Source of the DNA: Streptomyces torulosus
Lineage (GTDB): Bacteria > Actinomycetota > Actinomycetes > Streptomycetales > Streptomycetaceae
Direction: 5' to 3'
NCBI RefSeq assembly: GCF_001419765.1
Contig: NZ_LIRK01000021.1
Coordinates: 1 to 42,812, forward strand
Length of the DNA: 42,812 nt
The position numbers were made by a program, and so were the translations under genes. Under the pieces are notes generated by a model, which was not told the origin of the DNA, did not search any database, and saw nothing but the letters and a program-made list of their open reading frames with translations. Positions 30,947 through 39,122 of this stretch are shown here, one piece after another. Numbering within the stretch: the first letter of the stretch is position 1; the number at the start of each line of letters is the position of its first letter.

Positions 30947-33900
30947 GGCCCGTCGCCATAGTCGGCATCGACTGCCGATTCCCGGGGGCGCCCGACACGG
31001 CCGCCTACTGGGACATGCTGATGCGCTCCGGGGACGGGGTGGACAAGGTGCCCCGGCAGCGTTGGGACGCCCGTGACTTCCACTCCCGCGCCGGTGCCGA
31101 AGGACACTCCAACACCACCGAGGGCGGTTTCATCTCCGACCCGGACGCCTTCGACAACGAGTTCTTCACCGTCTCCCCGCGCGAGGCGGCCGCCATGGAC
31201 CCGCAGCAGCGGCTGCTGCTCCAGTGCGCCTGGCGTGCCGTCGAGGACGCCGGGGTCGCCCCGCAGAAGCTGGCCGGCACCGACACCGGTGTCTTCGTCG
31301 GCATCATGGGCAACGAGTGGGCGCACCTGCACATGACCGACTACGCCAAGGTCACCGCCCAGCTCGGCTCCGGCAACGGCTACTGCATGACCGCCAACCG
31401 GATCTCGTACCACCTCGACCTCAAGGGCCCCAGCCTCGCGGTCGACACCGCCTGCTCCTCCTCCCTCGTCGCCGTCCACCTGGCGTGCAACGCCCTGCTG
31501 GCGGGGGAGTGCGACACCGCCATCGCCGCCGGGGTCAACGTGGCGCTCACCCCGGCGCTCGGCATCTTCTACACCCAGGCCGGACTGTCCGCGCCCGACG
31601 GCCGGTGCAAGCCCTTCAGCGCCGACGCCGACGGCATCGGCCGGGGCGAGGGCGTCGGCGCGGTGGTGCTGCGCCGGCTGGAGGACGCGATCGCCGACGG
31701 CCAGCCGGTGTACGCGGTGATCCGCGGCACCGCCGTCAACCAGGACGGCCGCAGCAACGGCATCACCGCCCCCAACCGCTGGTCGCAGCAGGAGGTGTTG
31801 GCCGCCGCCTACCGCCGCGCCGGCGTCGATCCGTCCGACGTCACCTTCACCGAGGCCCACGGCACCGGCACCGTCCTCGGCGACATGATCGAGATCAAGG
31901 CGCTCGGCCATCTGCACTCCGGCCGCTCCGGGCGCCCGCTGGCCCTCGGCTCCGTCAAGGGCAACATCGGGCACACCGAGGGGGCCGCGGGCATCGCGGG
32001 CCTCATCAAGGTCGCCCTGTCGCTGCACCACAAGACGGTCCCCGCCAGCCGGTTCGCCGCCAAGGAGAACCCCGCCCTGAAACTCGCCAAGCAGGGCATA
32101 CGGCTCCTCAAGGCGCCGCTGCGGCTGCGCTCCGGGCCGGCGATCGGCGGCCTGAGCAGCTTCGGCATGGGCGGCACCAACGCCCATGCCGTCCTGGAGT
32201 CCGCGCCGCCGTACGCGGCCCGCCCCGAGGAGCGGGACCCGGAGGCCGGGCGCACCGGCGCCTCGGGCCTCGGCGCCGGTGTCTTCACCCTGACCGCGCC
32301 CTCCACGGCCGCGCTCCGCCGCAACCTGCTCGTCCAGGCCGACGCCCTGGAACGGCGCCGGGTCCCGGCCGGCCCGCTGTGCTGGAGCAGCAACCGGACC
32401 AAGACCGGGCACCGCTACCGCTTCGCGTTGCCCGCCCGGGACACCGGCGAACTCGCCGCGACCCTGCGCGAGGCCGCCGGCGACGACGACCTGCTGGCCC
32501 GGCTCGTCGGCAACGCCACGGGCAAGCCCCAGGTGGGACTGCTGTTCACCGGCCAGGGCTCCCAGTACCCGGGCATGACGGCGCGGCTGTATCTGCAGTC
32601 GCCGCTGTACCGGCGTTTCCTCAACGAGGCCGACGAGGCGCTCGCCCCGCACCTCGGCGGCTCGGTGCGCGACCTGCTGCTCTCCGGGGACGAGGCCGTG
32701 CACCGCACCGGCTGGACCCAGCCCGCCCTGTTCGCCGTCGAGTACGCCCTGGCGGCGAGCCTGACCGAACTCGGGGTGCCGCCGGCGCTGCTGCTCGGCC
32801 ACAGCGTCGGCGAGTACGCCGCCGCCGTCCTCGCCGAGGTCTTCCCGCTGGAGCAGGCCGCACGGCTGATCGCCGCCCGCGGCGCCCTGATGGAGCGGCT
32901 GCCCGAGGGCGGCGGCATGCTCGCCGTACGGGCGCCGCTTTCGGAGCTGACCGAACTCGTCGACGCGGAGCCCCTGGTCGGCGTGGGCGCGGTCAACGGC
33001 CCCCGGGCCACCGTCCTCTCCGGGGACCTGGCGGCACTGGAACGCATCGACGAGACGCTCGGACGACGGGGCGTCAGGACCCGGCGCCTGGAGGTCTCCC
33101 ACGCCTTCCACTCCCCGCTGATGGAACCCATGCTCGACGCGTTCGCCGCGATCGCGGACGAGACGGGCGGCGGCGTTCCCAAGCTCCCGGTGTACTCCAC
33201 CGTGCGCGGGCGGCTCCTGGAGGCCGAGCCGATGGACGCCAAGTACTGGACCGAGCACATCAGCGCCCCCGTCCTGTTCGGCGACGCGATGAACCGGCTG
33301 CTGGAGTCGGGCCCCACCCACCTGGTGGAGGTCGGCCCCCGCCCGGTGCTCAGCGGCATGGCGCGCGCCCTGCGCTCCGAGGCCGGCGCCGGCGTGCACA
33401 CCGTGGCCCCCGTGTCGGGCGAGGAGGCCGACGGCAGCACCTTCGCCGAGGCGCTGGCCGAACTCTTCCGCAGCGGCCTCGACCCCCGGTGGGACGCCGT
33501 CTACCCGCAGGAGGAGCGGCAGCCGCAGCGGCTCGCCCCGTACGCCTTCTCCGACGCCCACCGGTTCTGGACCCGCACCACCGTACGGGCGGCCCCGGCG
33601 GACCTCAGCGTCGTCCCCGACCACGCGGACACCGCCTCGGCGCACCCGCGGGACGAGACGGCCGCGCAGGGGCACGGCGCCGTGCTCACCGCGGTACTGC
33701 CCTCCGCCGCGGAGGACACGGCGGTGGACCCGGTGACCCGCGCCGTCATCGAGGCCGTCGCGGAGGTCGGCGGCTACGCCACGGACGAGGTCTCGCGGCT
33801 GTCGCTGCTCTACGAGGACCTCGGCTTCGACTCGGTGATGATCATGGAGTTGAAGGACCGGCTCCAGGAACGCCTCGAGGGCCTGGAGACGATCAGCGTG

Positions 33901-33981
33901 CAGGACCTGCTCCCGCGGCTGTCCTCGGTCGGAGACCTCGTCGACTACCTCCAGGACCGCGCCGGCTCGGCCGTCGCCTAG
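30943..33981 (+). CDS. Single-module type I polyketide synthase, KS-AT-ACP, no reductive domains
   Basis: A 1012-residue module that performs one chain extension and leaves the beta-keto group. KS (about 1-425): active Cys171 in DTACSSSL, and histidines in EAHGTGT and NIGHTEGAAG. AT (about 525-830): FTGQGSQYPGM, nucleophile Ser621 in GHSVGEYAA, and HAFH at 720-723, the usual marker of malonyl-CoA rather than methylmalonyl-CoA choice. ACP (about 935-1005): Ser964 in LGFDSVMIMEL. There is no KR, DH, ER or thioesterase. The ATG at 30943 overlaps the ACP gene by four bases. The expected product is a beta-ketoacyl-ACP, the substrate needed for tetronate ring formation with glyceryl-ACP by the KAS III homologue encoded next. 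Confidence 0.93.
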   Translation: MRPVAIVGIDCRFPGAPDTAAYWDMLMRSGDGVDKVPRQRWDARDFHSRAGAEGHSNTTEGGFISDPDAFDNEFFTVSPREAAAMDPQQRLLLQCAWRAVEDAGVAPQKLAGTDTGVFVGIMGNEWAHLHMTDYAKVTAQLGSGNGYCMTANRISYHLDLKGPSLAVDTACSSSLVAVHLACNALLAGECDTAIAAGVNVALTPALGIFYTQAGLSAPDGRCKPFSADADGIGRGEGVGAVVLRRLEDAIADGQPVYAVIRGTAVNQDGRSNGITAPNRWSQQEVLAAAYRRAGVDPSDVTFTEAHGTGTVLGDMIEIKALGHLHSGRSGRPLALGSVKGNIGHTEGAAGIAGLIKVALSLHHKTVPASRFAAKENPALKLAKQGIRLLKAPLRLRSGPAIGGLSSFGMGGTNAHAVLESAPPYAARPEERDPEAGRTGASGLGAGVFTLTAPSTAALRRNLLVQADALERRRVPAGPLCWSSNRTKTGHRYRFALPARDTGELAATLREAAGDDDLLARLVGNATGKPQVGLLFTGQGSQYPGMTARLYLQSPLYRRFLNEADEALAPHLGGSVRDLLLSGDEAVHRTGWTQPALFAVEYALAASLTELGVPPALLLGHSVGEYAAAVLAEVFPLEQAARLIAARGALMERLPEGGGMLAVRAPLSELTELVDAEPLVGVGAVNGPRATVLSGDLAALERIDETLGRRGVRTRRLEVSHAFHSPLMEPMLDAFAAIADETGGGVPKLPVYSTVRGRLLEAEPMDAKYWTEHISAPVLFGDAMNRLLESGPTHLVEVGPRPVLSGMARALRSEAGAGVHTVAPVSGEEADGSTFAEALAELFRSGLDPRWDAVYPQEERQPQRLAPYAFSDAHRFWTRTTVRAAPADLSVVPDHADTASAHPRDETAAQGHGAVLTAVLPSAAEDTAVDPVTRAVIEAVAEVGGYATDEVSRLSLLYEDLGFDSVMIMELKDRLQERLEGLETISVQDLLPRLSSVGDLVDYLQDRAGSAVA

Positions 33982-33984
33982 GCG

Positions 33985-34028
33985 CCCGCCGCCCGCGCGG
34001 CGGGGCAGGCCGCGCGCCGCGCGCGGCC
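33985..34028 (+). terminator. Two tandem hairpins between PKS and KAS III genes
   Basis: CCCGCCGC (33985-33992) pairs with GCGGCGGG (33997-34004); GGCCGCGCG (34008-34016) pairs with CGCGCGGCC (34020-34028). Both are perfect stems with 3-4 base loops in the 93-bp gap. They may partly terminate transcription, or protect or separate the upstream mRNA from the downstream one. Confidence 0.5.
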
Positions 34029-34074
34029 GGGCGCTCCCCGCTCCCGTCACGGACTTCAAGGAAGGACCGTTCGC

Positions 34075-35133
34075 ATGCAGTCGGAACACTCACCCCAGCA
34101 CGGCTCCGCCCCGCCCGGCCCCGTCTCCTACCTCGCCTCGGTCGGCACCGCGCTGCCGGGCGACCCGGTCGACAACGCGGCGTTGGCGAGGACACTCGGC
34201 GTCAACGAAGAGTGGATCGACGTGTTCATCGGCACCCGGACCCGGCACTTCGCCCGCGACCTGGAGACCGGCGAGGTCCGCTGGTCGCTCGCCGACCTGT
34301 GCGCCCGCGCCGCCGAGCAGGCACTCACCGCCTCCGGACTCGCCCCGCACGAGATCGACTTCGTGGTCATGGGCACCGCGACCCCGGACCACCTCATGCC
34401 CGCCACCGTCAACCACGTCGTCGACCAGCTCGGCCTGGACCAGATCCCCACCTACCAGCTCCAGTCCGGCTGCGCCGGCGCCGTCCAGGCCCTGCAGCTG
34501 GGCCACACCCTCGTCACCGGCGGCGGCCACAAGGCGGGACTGGTCATCGGCGGTGACGTCTGCAGCAAGCACCTCGACCTCGACCGGGACCTGTCCTCGG
34601 CCGCCCCCAGCGACCTCGTCAACTACGTCCTCTTCGGCGACGGGGCGGGCGCCGCCGTGGTCACCTCGACCCCGCGCGGAGAGCGGCTCGCCCTGCGCAC
34701 CGTCCTCAACCGGTTCACCGGACTCGGCCGGGAACCCGGTCAGGTCATCGAATGGTTCGGGCTCGCCGACCGCCACGAGGACCGGCAGGCCGTCCGGGAG
34801 GACTACAAGGCCATCGAGGAGTCCGTCCCCACCATGGCCGTGGAGATCCTCTGGGAACTCCTGGAGGAACTCGACTGGACCCCCGAGGACGTGGACTTCC
34901 TGCTGCCGCCGCAGCTGTCCGGCCGGATGACCCGGCGGATCACGGACGGACTCGGACTGCCCGACGCCGTCGAGGTGTCCTGCGTCGCGGACACCGGCAA
35001 CAACGGCAACGCCCTGCCCTTCCTCCAGCTGGAGGCGCTGCTGGGCAAGATCGGCCAGGGGCAGCGCGCGCTGGCGGTCGCCGTCGAGTCCAGCAAATGG
35101 ATCAAGTCCGGTTTCGCGCTCGAGAAGATCTGA
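34075..35133 (+). CDS. KAS III (FabH-like) tetronate-type condensing enzyme
   Basis: A 352-residue thiolase-fold protein. The nucleophile is Cys133 in LQSGCAGAVQAL. The conserved asparagine region of FabH is present as DTGNNGNALPF (Asn309 at the expected place). The catalytic histidine of the FabH motif PHQAN is replaced: the segment reads LPPQLSG, with Pro279 at the His position. In tetronate pathways (RkD, Agg2, Tmn15-type enzymes) the KAS III homologue joins glyceryl-ACP to a beta-ketoacyl thioester by forming the C-C and C-O bonds of the ring; I infer the same here from gene context. The ATG at 34075 follows AAGGAAGGA. Two hairpins precede it; the small ACP gene follows by 37 bp. Confidence 0.87.
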   Translation: MQSEHSPQHGSAPPGPVSYLASVGTALPGDPVDNAALARTLGVNEEWIDVFIGTRTRHFARDLETGEVRWSLADLCARAAEQALTASGLAPHEIDFVVMGTATPDHLMPATVNHVVDQLGLDQIPTYQLQSGCAGAVQALQLGHTLVTGGGHKAGLVIGGDVCSKHLDLDRDLSSAAPSDLVNYVLFGDGAGAAVVTSTPRGERLALRTVLNRFTGLGREPGQVIEWFGLADRHEDRQAVREDYKAIEESVPTMAVEILWELLEELDWTPEDVDFLLPPQLSGRMTRRITDGLGLPDAVEVSCVADTGNNGNALPFLQLEALLGKIGQGQRALAVAVESSKWIKSGFALEKI

Positions 35134-35170
35134 CGTCCGCACACACCCGCCCCTGGGAGGGCCGTACAGA

Positions 35171-35398
35171 ATGCACACCATCGACGATTTCGTCCGCCTC
35201 GTCAGGGACGAGCTCGGCATGCCGCTGGAGGAGTACCAGGTCTCCGCCGACCTGGACCAGCTGCCCGAATGGGACTCGCTGTACCTGCTGAAACTGGTCA
35301 CCGCGCTGGAACAGGCCACCGGCCGCAGCCTGCCCGTGGGCAGACTGCTGGAGGCCCGCAGCCTCGGCGAGATCTACCAGCTGGCGGCCCGGACATGA
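35171..35398 (+). CDS. Small acyl carrier protein (probable glyceryl carrier)
   Basis: A 75-residue free carrier protein with the phosphopantetheine serine in LPEWDSLYLLKL, and helices typical of ACPs from glyceryl-loading systems (FkbJ/RkF type). The ATG at 35171 has GGGAGGG upstream. Its stop overlaps the start of the E2-like acyltransferase gene by four bases. By position between the KAS III homologue and the acyltransferase, and by its short form, it is expected to receive the glyceryl unit from the FkbH-like enzyme, while the 102-residue ACP upstream carries the fatty chain. Confidence 0.88.
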   Translation: MHTIDDFVRLVRDELGMPLEEYQVSADLDQLPEWDSLYLLKLVTALEQATGRSLPVGRLLEARSLGEIYQLAART

Positions 35399-36258
35399 CC
35401 GCTGCCGGGGCCGGCGGGAACCCGCCGGCCCCCGCCCGGGCGCACCCCGAGCGCCGGCGGCGGCACACCCTGTACTTCCTGGAGCACGCCGCCCGGCAGC
35501 GGCCCGTGCACCTCGACACCGACATCGACATGACCCGGATCGAGGCCCATCGCGGGGCCGCGCGGGCGGCCGGCCGCCGCTACTCCGTCGTCACCTATCT
35601 GCTGCACGCCACCGGCCGGGTGCTGCACCGCCACCCGGAGGCCAACGCGGCCCTCGCCCCGGCCCGCCTGTTCGGGCTGCGCGGACCGCGCACCGTCCGG
35701 TTCAGCGGGGTCACCGCCAAGCTGGCGCTGGACCGCACCGTGGACGGCGAACGGACCGTGCTCTCCGCGCTGCTGCCCGACCTGGAGAGCGCCGACCTCG
35801 ACGAGATCCAGGGACGCGTCGACCGCTACCGGGGCCCCGGCACCGAGCGGATGGCCGAGTTCCGCGGGGTCCGGATGCTCGGCCGGCTGCCGGTGCCGCT
35901 CGGCCGGCTGGCCTTCGCCGCCGCGACCCGCGACCCGGCCAGACGGCCGGCCGTCCTCGGCACCGTCGCGGTCAGCTCGCTGGGCCACCGCCCCGTCGAC
36001 GGATTCCACTCCAGCGGGGGCACCGCCATCACCCTGTGCGCGGGACGCGTCGTCGAGCGGCCCGTCGTCAAGGACGGGCGGCTCGCCATCGCCCCGGTGA
36101 TGCGGCTCGGACTCACCTTCGACCACCGGGTCGTCGACGGCGCGGCCGCCGCCGACGTACTCGGGGATCTCAAGCAGGAATTGGAGGGCTTCGATGACGC
36201 GGAGGAGGACGGCACCCAGCCCATCGCTCGGGGAGCCGGTGCGGATCTCCGGCCGTGA
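35395..36258 (+). CDS. 2-oxoacid dehydrogenase E2-like acyltransferase (tetronate O-acyltransferase type)
   Basis: A 287-residue protein with only the catalytic domain of dihydrolipoamide acyltransferases; the lipoyl and subunit-binding domains are absent. The catalytic motif FDHRVVDG is intact (His244, Asp248, Gly249). The N-terminal part contains VTYLLHATGRVLHRHPEANAAL, typical of the fold. In agglomerin, tetronomycin and abyssomicin pathways such stand-alone E2-like enzymes (Agg4, Tmn8, AbyA4) acetylate the primary hydroxyl of the tetronate ring before elimination. The ATG at 35395 overlaps the ACP stop (ATGA). The gene end overlaps the phosphopantetheinyl transferase gene by 65 bp, which is long. 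Confidence 0.87.
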   Translation: MTAAGAGGNPPAPARAHPERRRRHTLYFLEHAARQRPVHLDTDIDMTRIEAHRGAARAAGRRYSVVTYLLHATGRVLHRHPEANAALAPARLFGLRGPRTVRFSGVTAKLALDRTVDGERTVLSALLPDLESADLDEIQGRVDRYRGPGTERMAEFRGVRMLGRLPVPLGRLAFAAATRDPARRPAVLGTVAVSSLGHRPVDGFHSSGGTAITLCAGRVVERPVVKDGRLAIAPVMRLGLTFDHRVVDGAAAADVLGDLKQELEGFDDAEEDGTQPIARGAGADLRP

Positions 36259-37084
36259 CGGAGCCTGGGACCAGGTGCGCGCCGACCTAGAGGAGCACGA
36301 GGTCGCGGTGTTGCACGCCCGGCTCGCCGACTGGCGGCCGGACCGGGCGGGCGCCCCACGGCTGCGTGCCCTGCTGGGCCGGGACTGGGACCGCTACCTG
36401 GAGATGACGCACCCGGACGTGCGGACCCGGTTCGCCGCGTCCCGGGTGCTGCTGAAGTTCGCCGCCTCGGTGGCGCTGCGGGTGCCCCCGCAGGCCGTCG
36501 AACTCGGGTACGGCCCCACCGGCCGCCCCTATCTGCGCGGCTACGACGCGGTGGACATCAGCCTCAGCCACACCGAGGACCTGCTGCTCATCGGGCTCAC
36601 CACGAAAGGGCTGATCGGGGTGGACGCGGAGCGGGCCGACCGCCCGCTCTACACGCGCGGGCTGCACCGCCATGTCTGCACGCCGCACGAGCTGACCGTC
36701 CTGGAACGGCTCCCGGCACAGCGGCGGGGCGCCGCGCTCGTACGGATGTGGACGCTCAAGGAGGCCTACAGCAAGGCGATCGGGCAGGGGCTGCGGTTCC
36801 GCTTCACCGACTTCGGTTTCAGCGGCGACGGCCGGCCCGCCAGGGTCCTGGCTCCCGACGGCGCACCGGGCACCGGTGTCGAATGGCAGTTCCGCACCTT
36901 CTCCGTCGACGACGGCTACGTCGTCAGCGTCGCGGTCAGCGACGCCGGCTTCGGCGGCACCCGCGACACCGCCGCCCGCACCATGCTCGACCCGCGGGTC
37001 GTCGCCGCCGTGGCCGAGGCCCTGGGCGACGACGCGGACTCCGACGACCGGGCCGGGGAAGAGGACGCCCTCCTGGGCTGGTGA
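36194..37084 (+). CDS. Sfp-type 4'-phosphopantetheinyl transferase
   Basis: A 296-residue enzyme that converts apo carrier proteins to holo form using CoA. Family motifs: GVDAERA (Asp144, Glu146 for magnesium) and WTLKEAYSKA (Trp186, Lys189, Glu190), with the earlier SLSHTEDLLLIGL strand. The ATG at 36194 has GGAGGG five bases upstream inside the preceding gene, giving a 65-bp overlap; a GTG at 36239 is the alternative and would remove 15 Arg/Pro-rich residues. It likely activates the two free ACPs and the PKS ACP of this cluster. A 25-bp-stem terminator follows right after the stop, so it ends the main transcript. Confidence 0.92.
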   Translation: MTRRRTAPSPSLGEPVRISGRDGAWDQVRADLEEHEVAVLHARLADWRPDRAGAPRLRALLGRDWDRYLEMTHPDVRTRFAASRVLLKFAASVALRVPPQAVELGYGPTGRPYLRGYDAVDISLSHTEDLLLIGLTTKGLIGVDAERADRPLYTRGLHRHVCTPHELTVLERLPAQRRGAALVRMWTLKEAYSKAIGQGLRFRFTDFGFSGDGRPARVLAPDGAPGTGVEWQFRTFSVDDGYVVSVAVSDAGFGGTRDTAARTMLDPRVVAAVAEALGDDADSDDRAGEEDALLGW

Positions 37085-37089
37085 GGGAC

Positions 37090-37144
37090 CACGGCGGCGC
37101 GCCGGTGCGAAGAGGCGTCCTCTTCGCACCAGCGCGCCGCCGTG
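37090..37144. terminator. Very long perfect hairpin terminator
   Basis: CACGGCGGCGCGC (37090-37102) pairs with GCGCGCCGCCGTG (37132-37144). After one C-A mismatch, GGTGCGAAGAGG (37104-37115) pairs with CCTCTTCGCACC (37119-37130), closing on a CGT loop. This gives 25 base pairs with one mismatch, six bases after the phosphopantetheinyl transferase stop. Confidence 0.88.
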
Positions 37145-37444
37145 TGCCGTGCGCGCCCGGCGGCACCGCACGGCACACCCTGCACGTCACACCGCGAACG
37201 GCACTGCACGCGCAGCGCTTAGCGGGGCGCAACCCGTGCGCCAGCAGGGCTTAAGGGACGGCGGCCAGGATCTCTCCGGGCGGGCCACCCGGCCGGGGGA
37301 CATCCCCCGCTCCCGGCCGGGCAGGCCCGCCGCCGTACGACCGGACAGCCCCGCCCGCCGCCGGTACGACCAGGAAGGCCCCGAGCCCTCCGGCCGCATC
37401 CCCCGGGCATCGGACCCGCATCCCGGAGGAGACGGAGAACAGCG
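37145..37444 (+). other. Intergenic region before the hydrolase genes
   Basis: 300 bp with no supported gene. Since it follows a strong terminator, it must hold the promoter for the hydrolase genes, but no clear boxes are seen. The final bases GGAGGAGACGGAGAAC provide the ribosome site. Confidence 0.4.
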
Positions 37445-38704
37445 ATGGACCATCTCGCGGAACTCAAGGAGTTCGCGCGGCTGCACGCCCGCGGCCAGGG
37501 CATCGGTGACCGCCAGGTCGCGGCCGTACTGCCGAGGATCACCAACGACGAGCCGGGACACCCCGCGTCGTGGGCCCGGGTGTGGACCGGCGAGGCCGAC
37601 CGGCTGGCCGTCGCCGGCCGCCCCCTCGACGCCTGCCGGCACTACGCGCTCGCCCGTTTCCCGTACCACGGCGACGACGTCCGGCGCCGGGCCCAGGACA
37701 ACTGCGTCCGCACCTTCGACGACTGGCGGCGCCGGCGCGGCGTCGAACGCCTGGTCCTCGACCACCCTGACGGCACGGTCGCCTGCTGGGCGAGCGGACT
37801 CGACTCCCGCCGACGGCGGCCGCTGCTGCTGGTCATGGGCGGCATCGTCAGCGTCAAGGAGCAGTGGGCGCCCCTGCTGCCCCGGCTCGCCCGCCTCGGC
37901 TGGGCGGCCGTGGTCGCCGAGATGCCCGGCGTCGGCGAGAACACCCTGCGCTACCACGCGGACTCCTGGCGGCTGCTGCCGTTCCTGATGGACGAACTCG
38001 CCGGCCGGGCCCGGGTGACCGACACCTCCGTCCTCGGCCTCAGCTTCAGCGGCCACCTGGCGCTGCGCGCGGCGGCCGAGGACCCGCGCATCCGCTCCGT
38101 CCACACCGTCGGCGCCCCCGTCGCCGGGTTCTTCGACGACCCCGACTGGTGGCCCCGGGTCCCCGGGATCACCGTCGCCACGCTGCGCCGGCTCACCGGC
38201 GCCCCCGACGACGACGCCCTGCGGGCGCTGCTCGCCGACTTCGCGCTCGGCCCGGACGTCCTGGGCGCGGTCGACATCCCCGTCGGATACGTCGTCAGCT
38301 CGCGGGACGAGATCATTCCGCCCACCGAGCGGCAGCTGCTGGGCGCCACGCTGCCCCGGGTGCGCTTCAAGGAGTTCGACGACGTCCACGGCTCCCCCGC
38401 GCACCTGGGCGCCATGCGGAAGTGGCTGATCGCGTCCCTGCTGCGGGCCCGCGTCACCCACCGGCTCGGCGGACACCGCGCCCTGCCCGCCACCGCCGCG
38501 GGGCGGCGACACGGCGCGACCGGTGTGGCCGGGGCCGGTGCGACCGGTGTGGCCGACGGCGGCGTGACCGGTGTGTCCGGCCGGTCCCGCGCGGTCGGCG
38601 CCGGTGCGCTCGGCCCGTCCGGCGCGGCGAACCCGTCCGGCTCCGGAGTCACGGATCTGGCCGACGCCGTACCCCGTCAGCCGCGCCGGTCTCCCGTCGA
38701 GTAG
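37445..38704 (+). CDS. Alpha/beta hydrolase, probable tetronate acetate-eliminating type (AbyA5/Agg5-like)
   Basis: A 419-residue protein. Residues 1-115 are a helical cap-like N-terminal region as in FrsA/DUF1100-type hydrolases. The core has VMGGIVSVKEQWAPLL, a nucleophile elbow GLSFSGH with Ser202, acid SSRDEIIPP and histidine in DVHGSPAHLG. After about residue 340 comes a low-complexity Gly/Ala/Thr tail from repeated GACCGGTGTG motifs (38517-38580), probably disordered. In tetronate pathways an alpha/beta hydrolase of this form (Agg5, Tmn7, AbyA5) removes acetate from the acetylated intermediate to give the exocyclic double bond. The E2-like acyltransferase upstream makes this the leading hypothesis. 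A thioesterase or esterase role is the alternative. Confidence 0.75.
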   Translation: MDHLAELKEFARLHARGQGIGDRQVAAVLPRITNDEPGHPASWARVWTGEADRLAVAGRPLDACRHYALARFPYHGDDVRRRAQDNCVRTFDDWRRRRGVERLVLDHPDGTVACWASGLDSRRRRPLLLVMGGIVSVKEQWAPLLPRLARLGWAAVVAEMPGVGENTLRYHADSWRLLPFLMDELAGRARVTDTSVLGLSFSGHLALRAAAEDPRIRSVHTVGAPVAGFFDDPDWWPRVPGITVATLRRLTGAPDDDALRALLADFALGPDVLGAVDIPVGYVVSSRDEIIPPTERQLLGATLPRVRFKEFDDVHGSPAHLGAMRKWLIASLLRARVTHRLGGHRALPATAAGRRHGATGVAGAGATGVADGGVTGVSGRSRAVGAGALGPSGAANPSGSGVTDLADAVPRQPRRSPVE

Positions 38705-38831
38705 AGCCCCGAGCAGAGCCCCGCAGCCCTCCGTGGGCTCCCTCGCACCGGGCGCCGCCCCCGCCGAACGGCGGCGGTACCGCGCCCCCTCCCGGTGCGC
38801 TTCCTCGCACACCTACCCAGAGGTGGCTGTC

Positions 38832-39119
38832 ATGTCCTCCGTGCACACCCTCCGCGCTCCCTCCTCCCCGGCCCAGGCGCACACTCCCTGGCGGACGAGG
38901 ACACCCGGCCAGGCCCAGCCCTGGCGTTCCCTCACCTCCCTCGGGCTCGACCCCGACCCCGAGGGCGTCCCCGGTGACCCGGTCCTCTTCCGCGCCGAGC
39001 GCGTCCCCGTCCCCGGCCCCGTCGGCGGGGAGGCTCCGGGCACCCCGGACGTCGTCGAGTCCGCGCCGGTCCCTCGCCGCCCCGTCCGTGACCACCATCC
39101 GATCCCGCAGGAGGCCTGA
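38832..39119 (+). CDS. Small proline-rich hypothetical protein
   Basis: A 95-residue Pro/Arg/Val-rich protein with no recognised family, no membrane segment and no signal peptide. It starts MSSVHTLRAPSSPAQAHTPW and contains GLDPDPEGVPGDPVLFRAERV. The ATG at 38832 has AGAGGTGG upstream, and its stop is three bases before the ATG of the following hydrolase, whose ribosome site AGGAGG lies in its end. Coupled translation with that hydrolase is likely. The composition is less shadow-like than that of frames around it, but it could still be a leader frame rather than a functional protein. Confidence 0.55.
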   Translation: MSSVHTLRAPSSPAQAHTPWRTRTPGQAQPWRSLTSLGLDPDPEGVPGDPVLFRAERVPVPGPVGGEAPGTPDVVESAPVPRRPVRDHHPIPQEA

Positions 39120-39122
39120 CCC

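Noticed and set aside
31224..34556. 1110-residue plus-strand frame across the PKS gene
   Set aside because: Arg-rich composition with no domains; it lies over the KS-AT-ACP gene, which has intact active sites in another frame.
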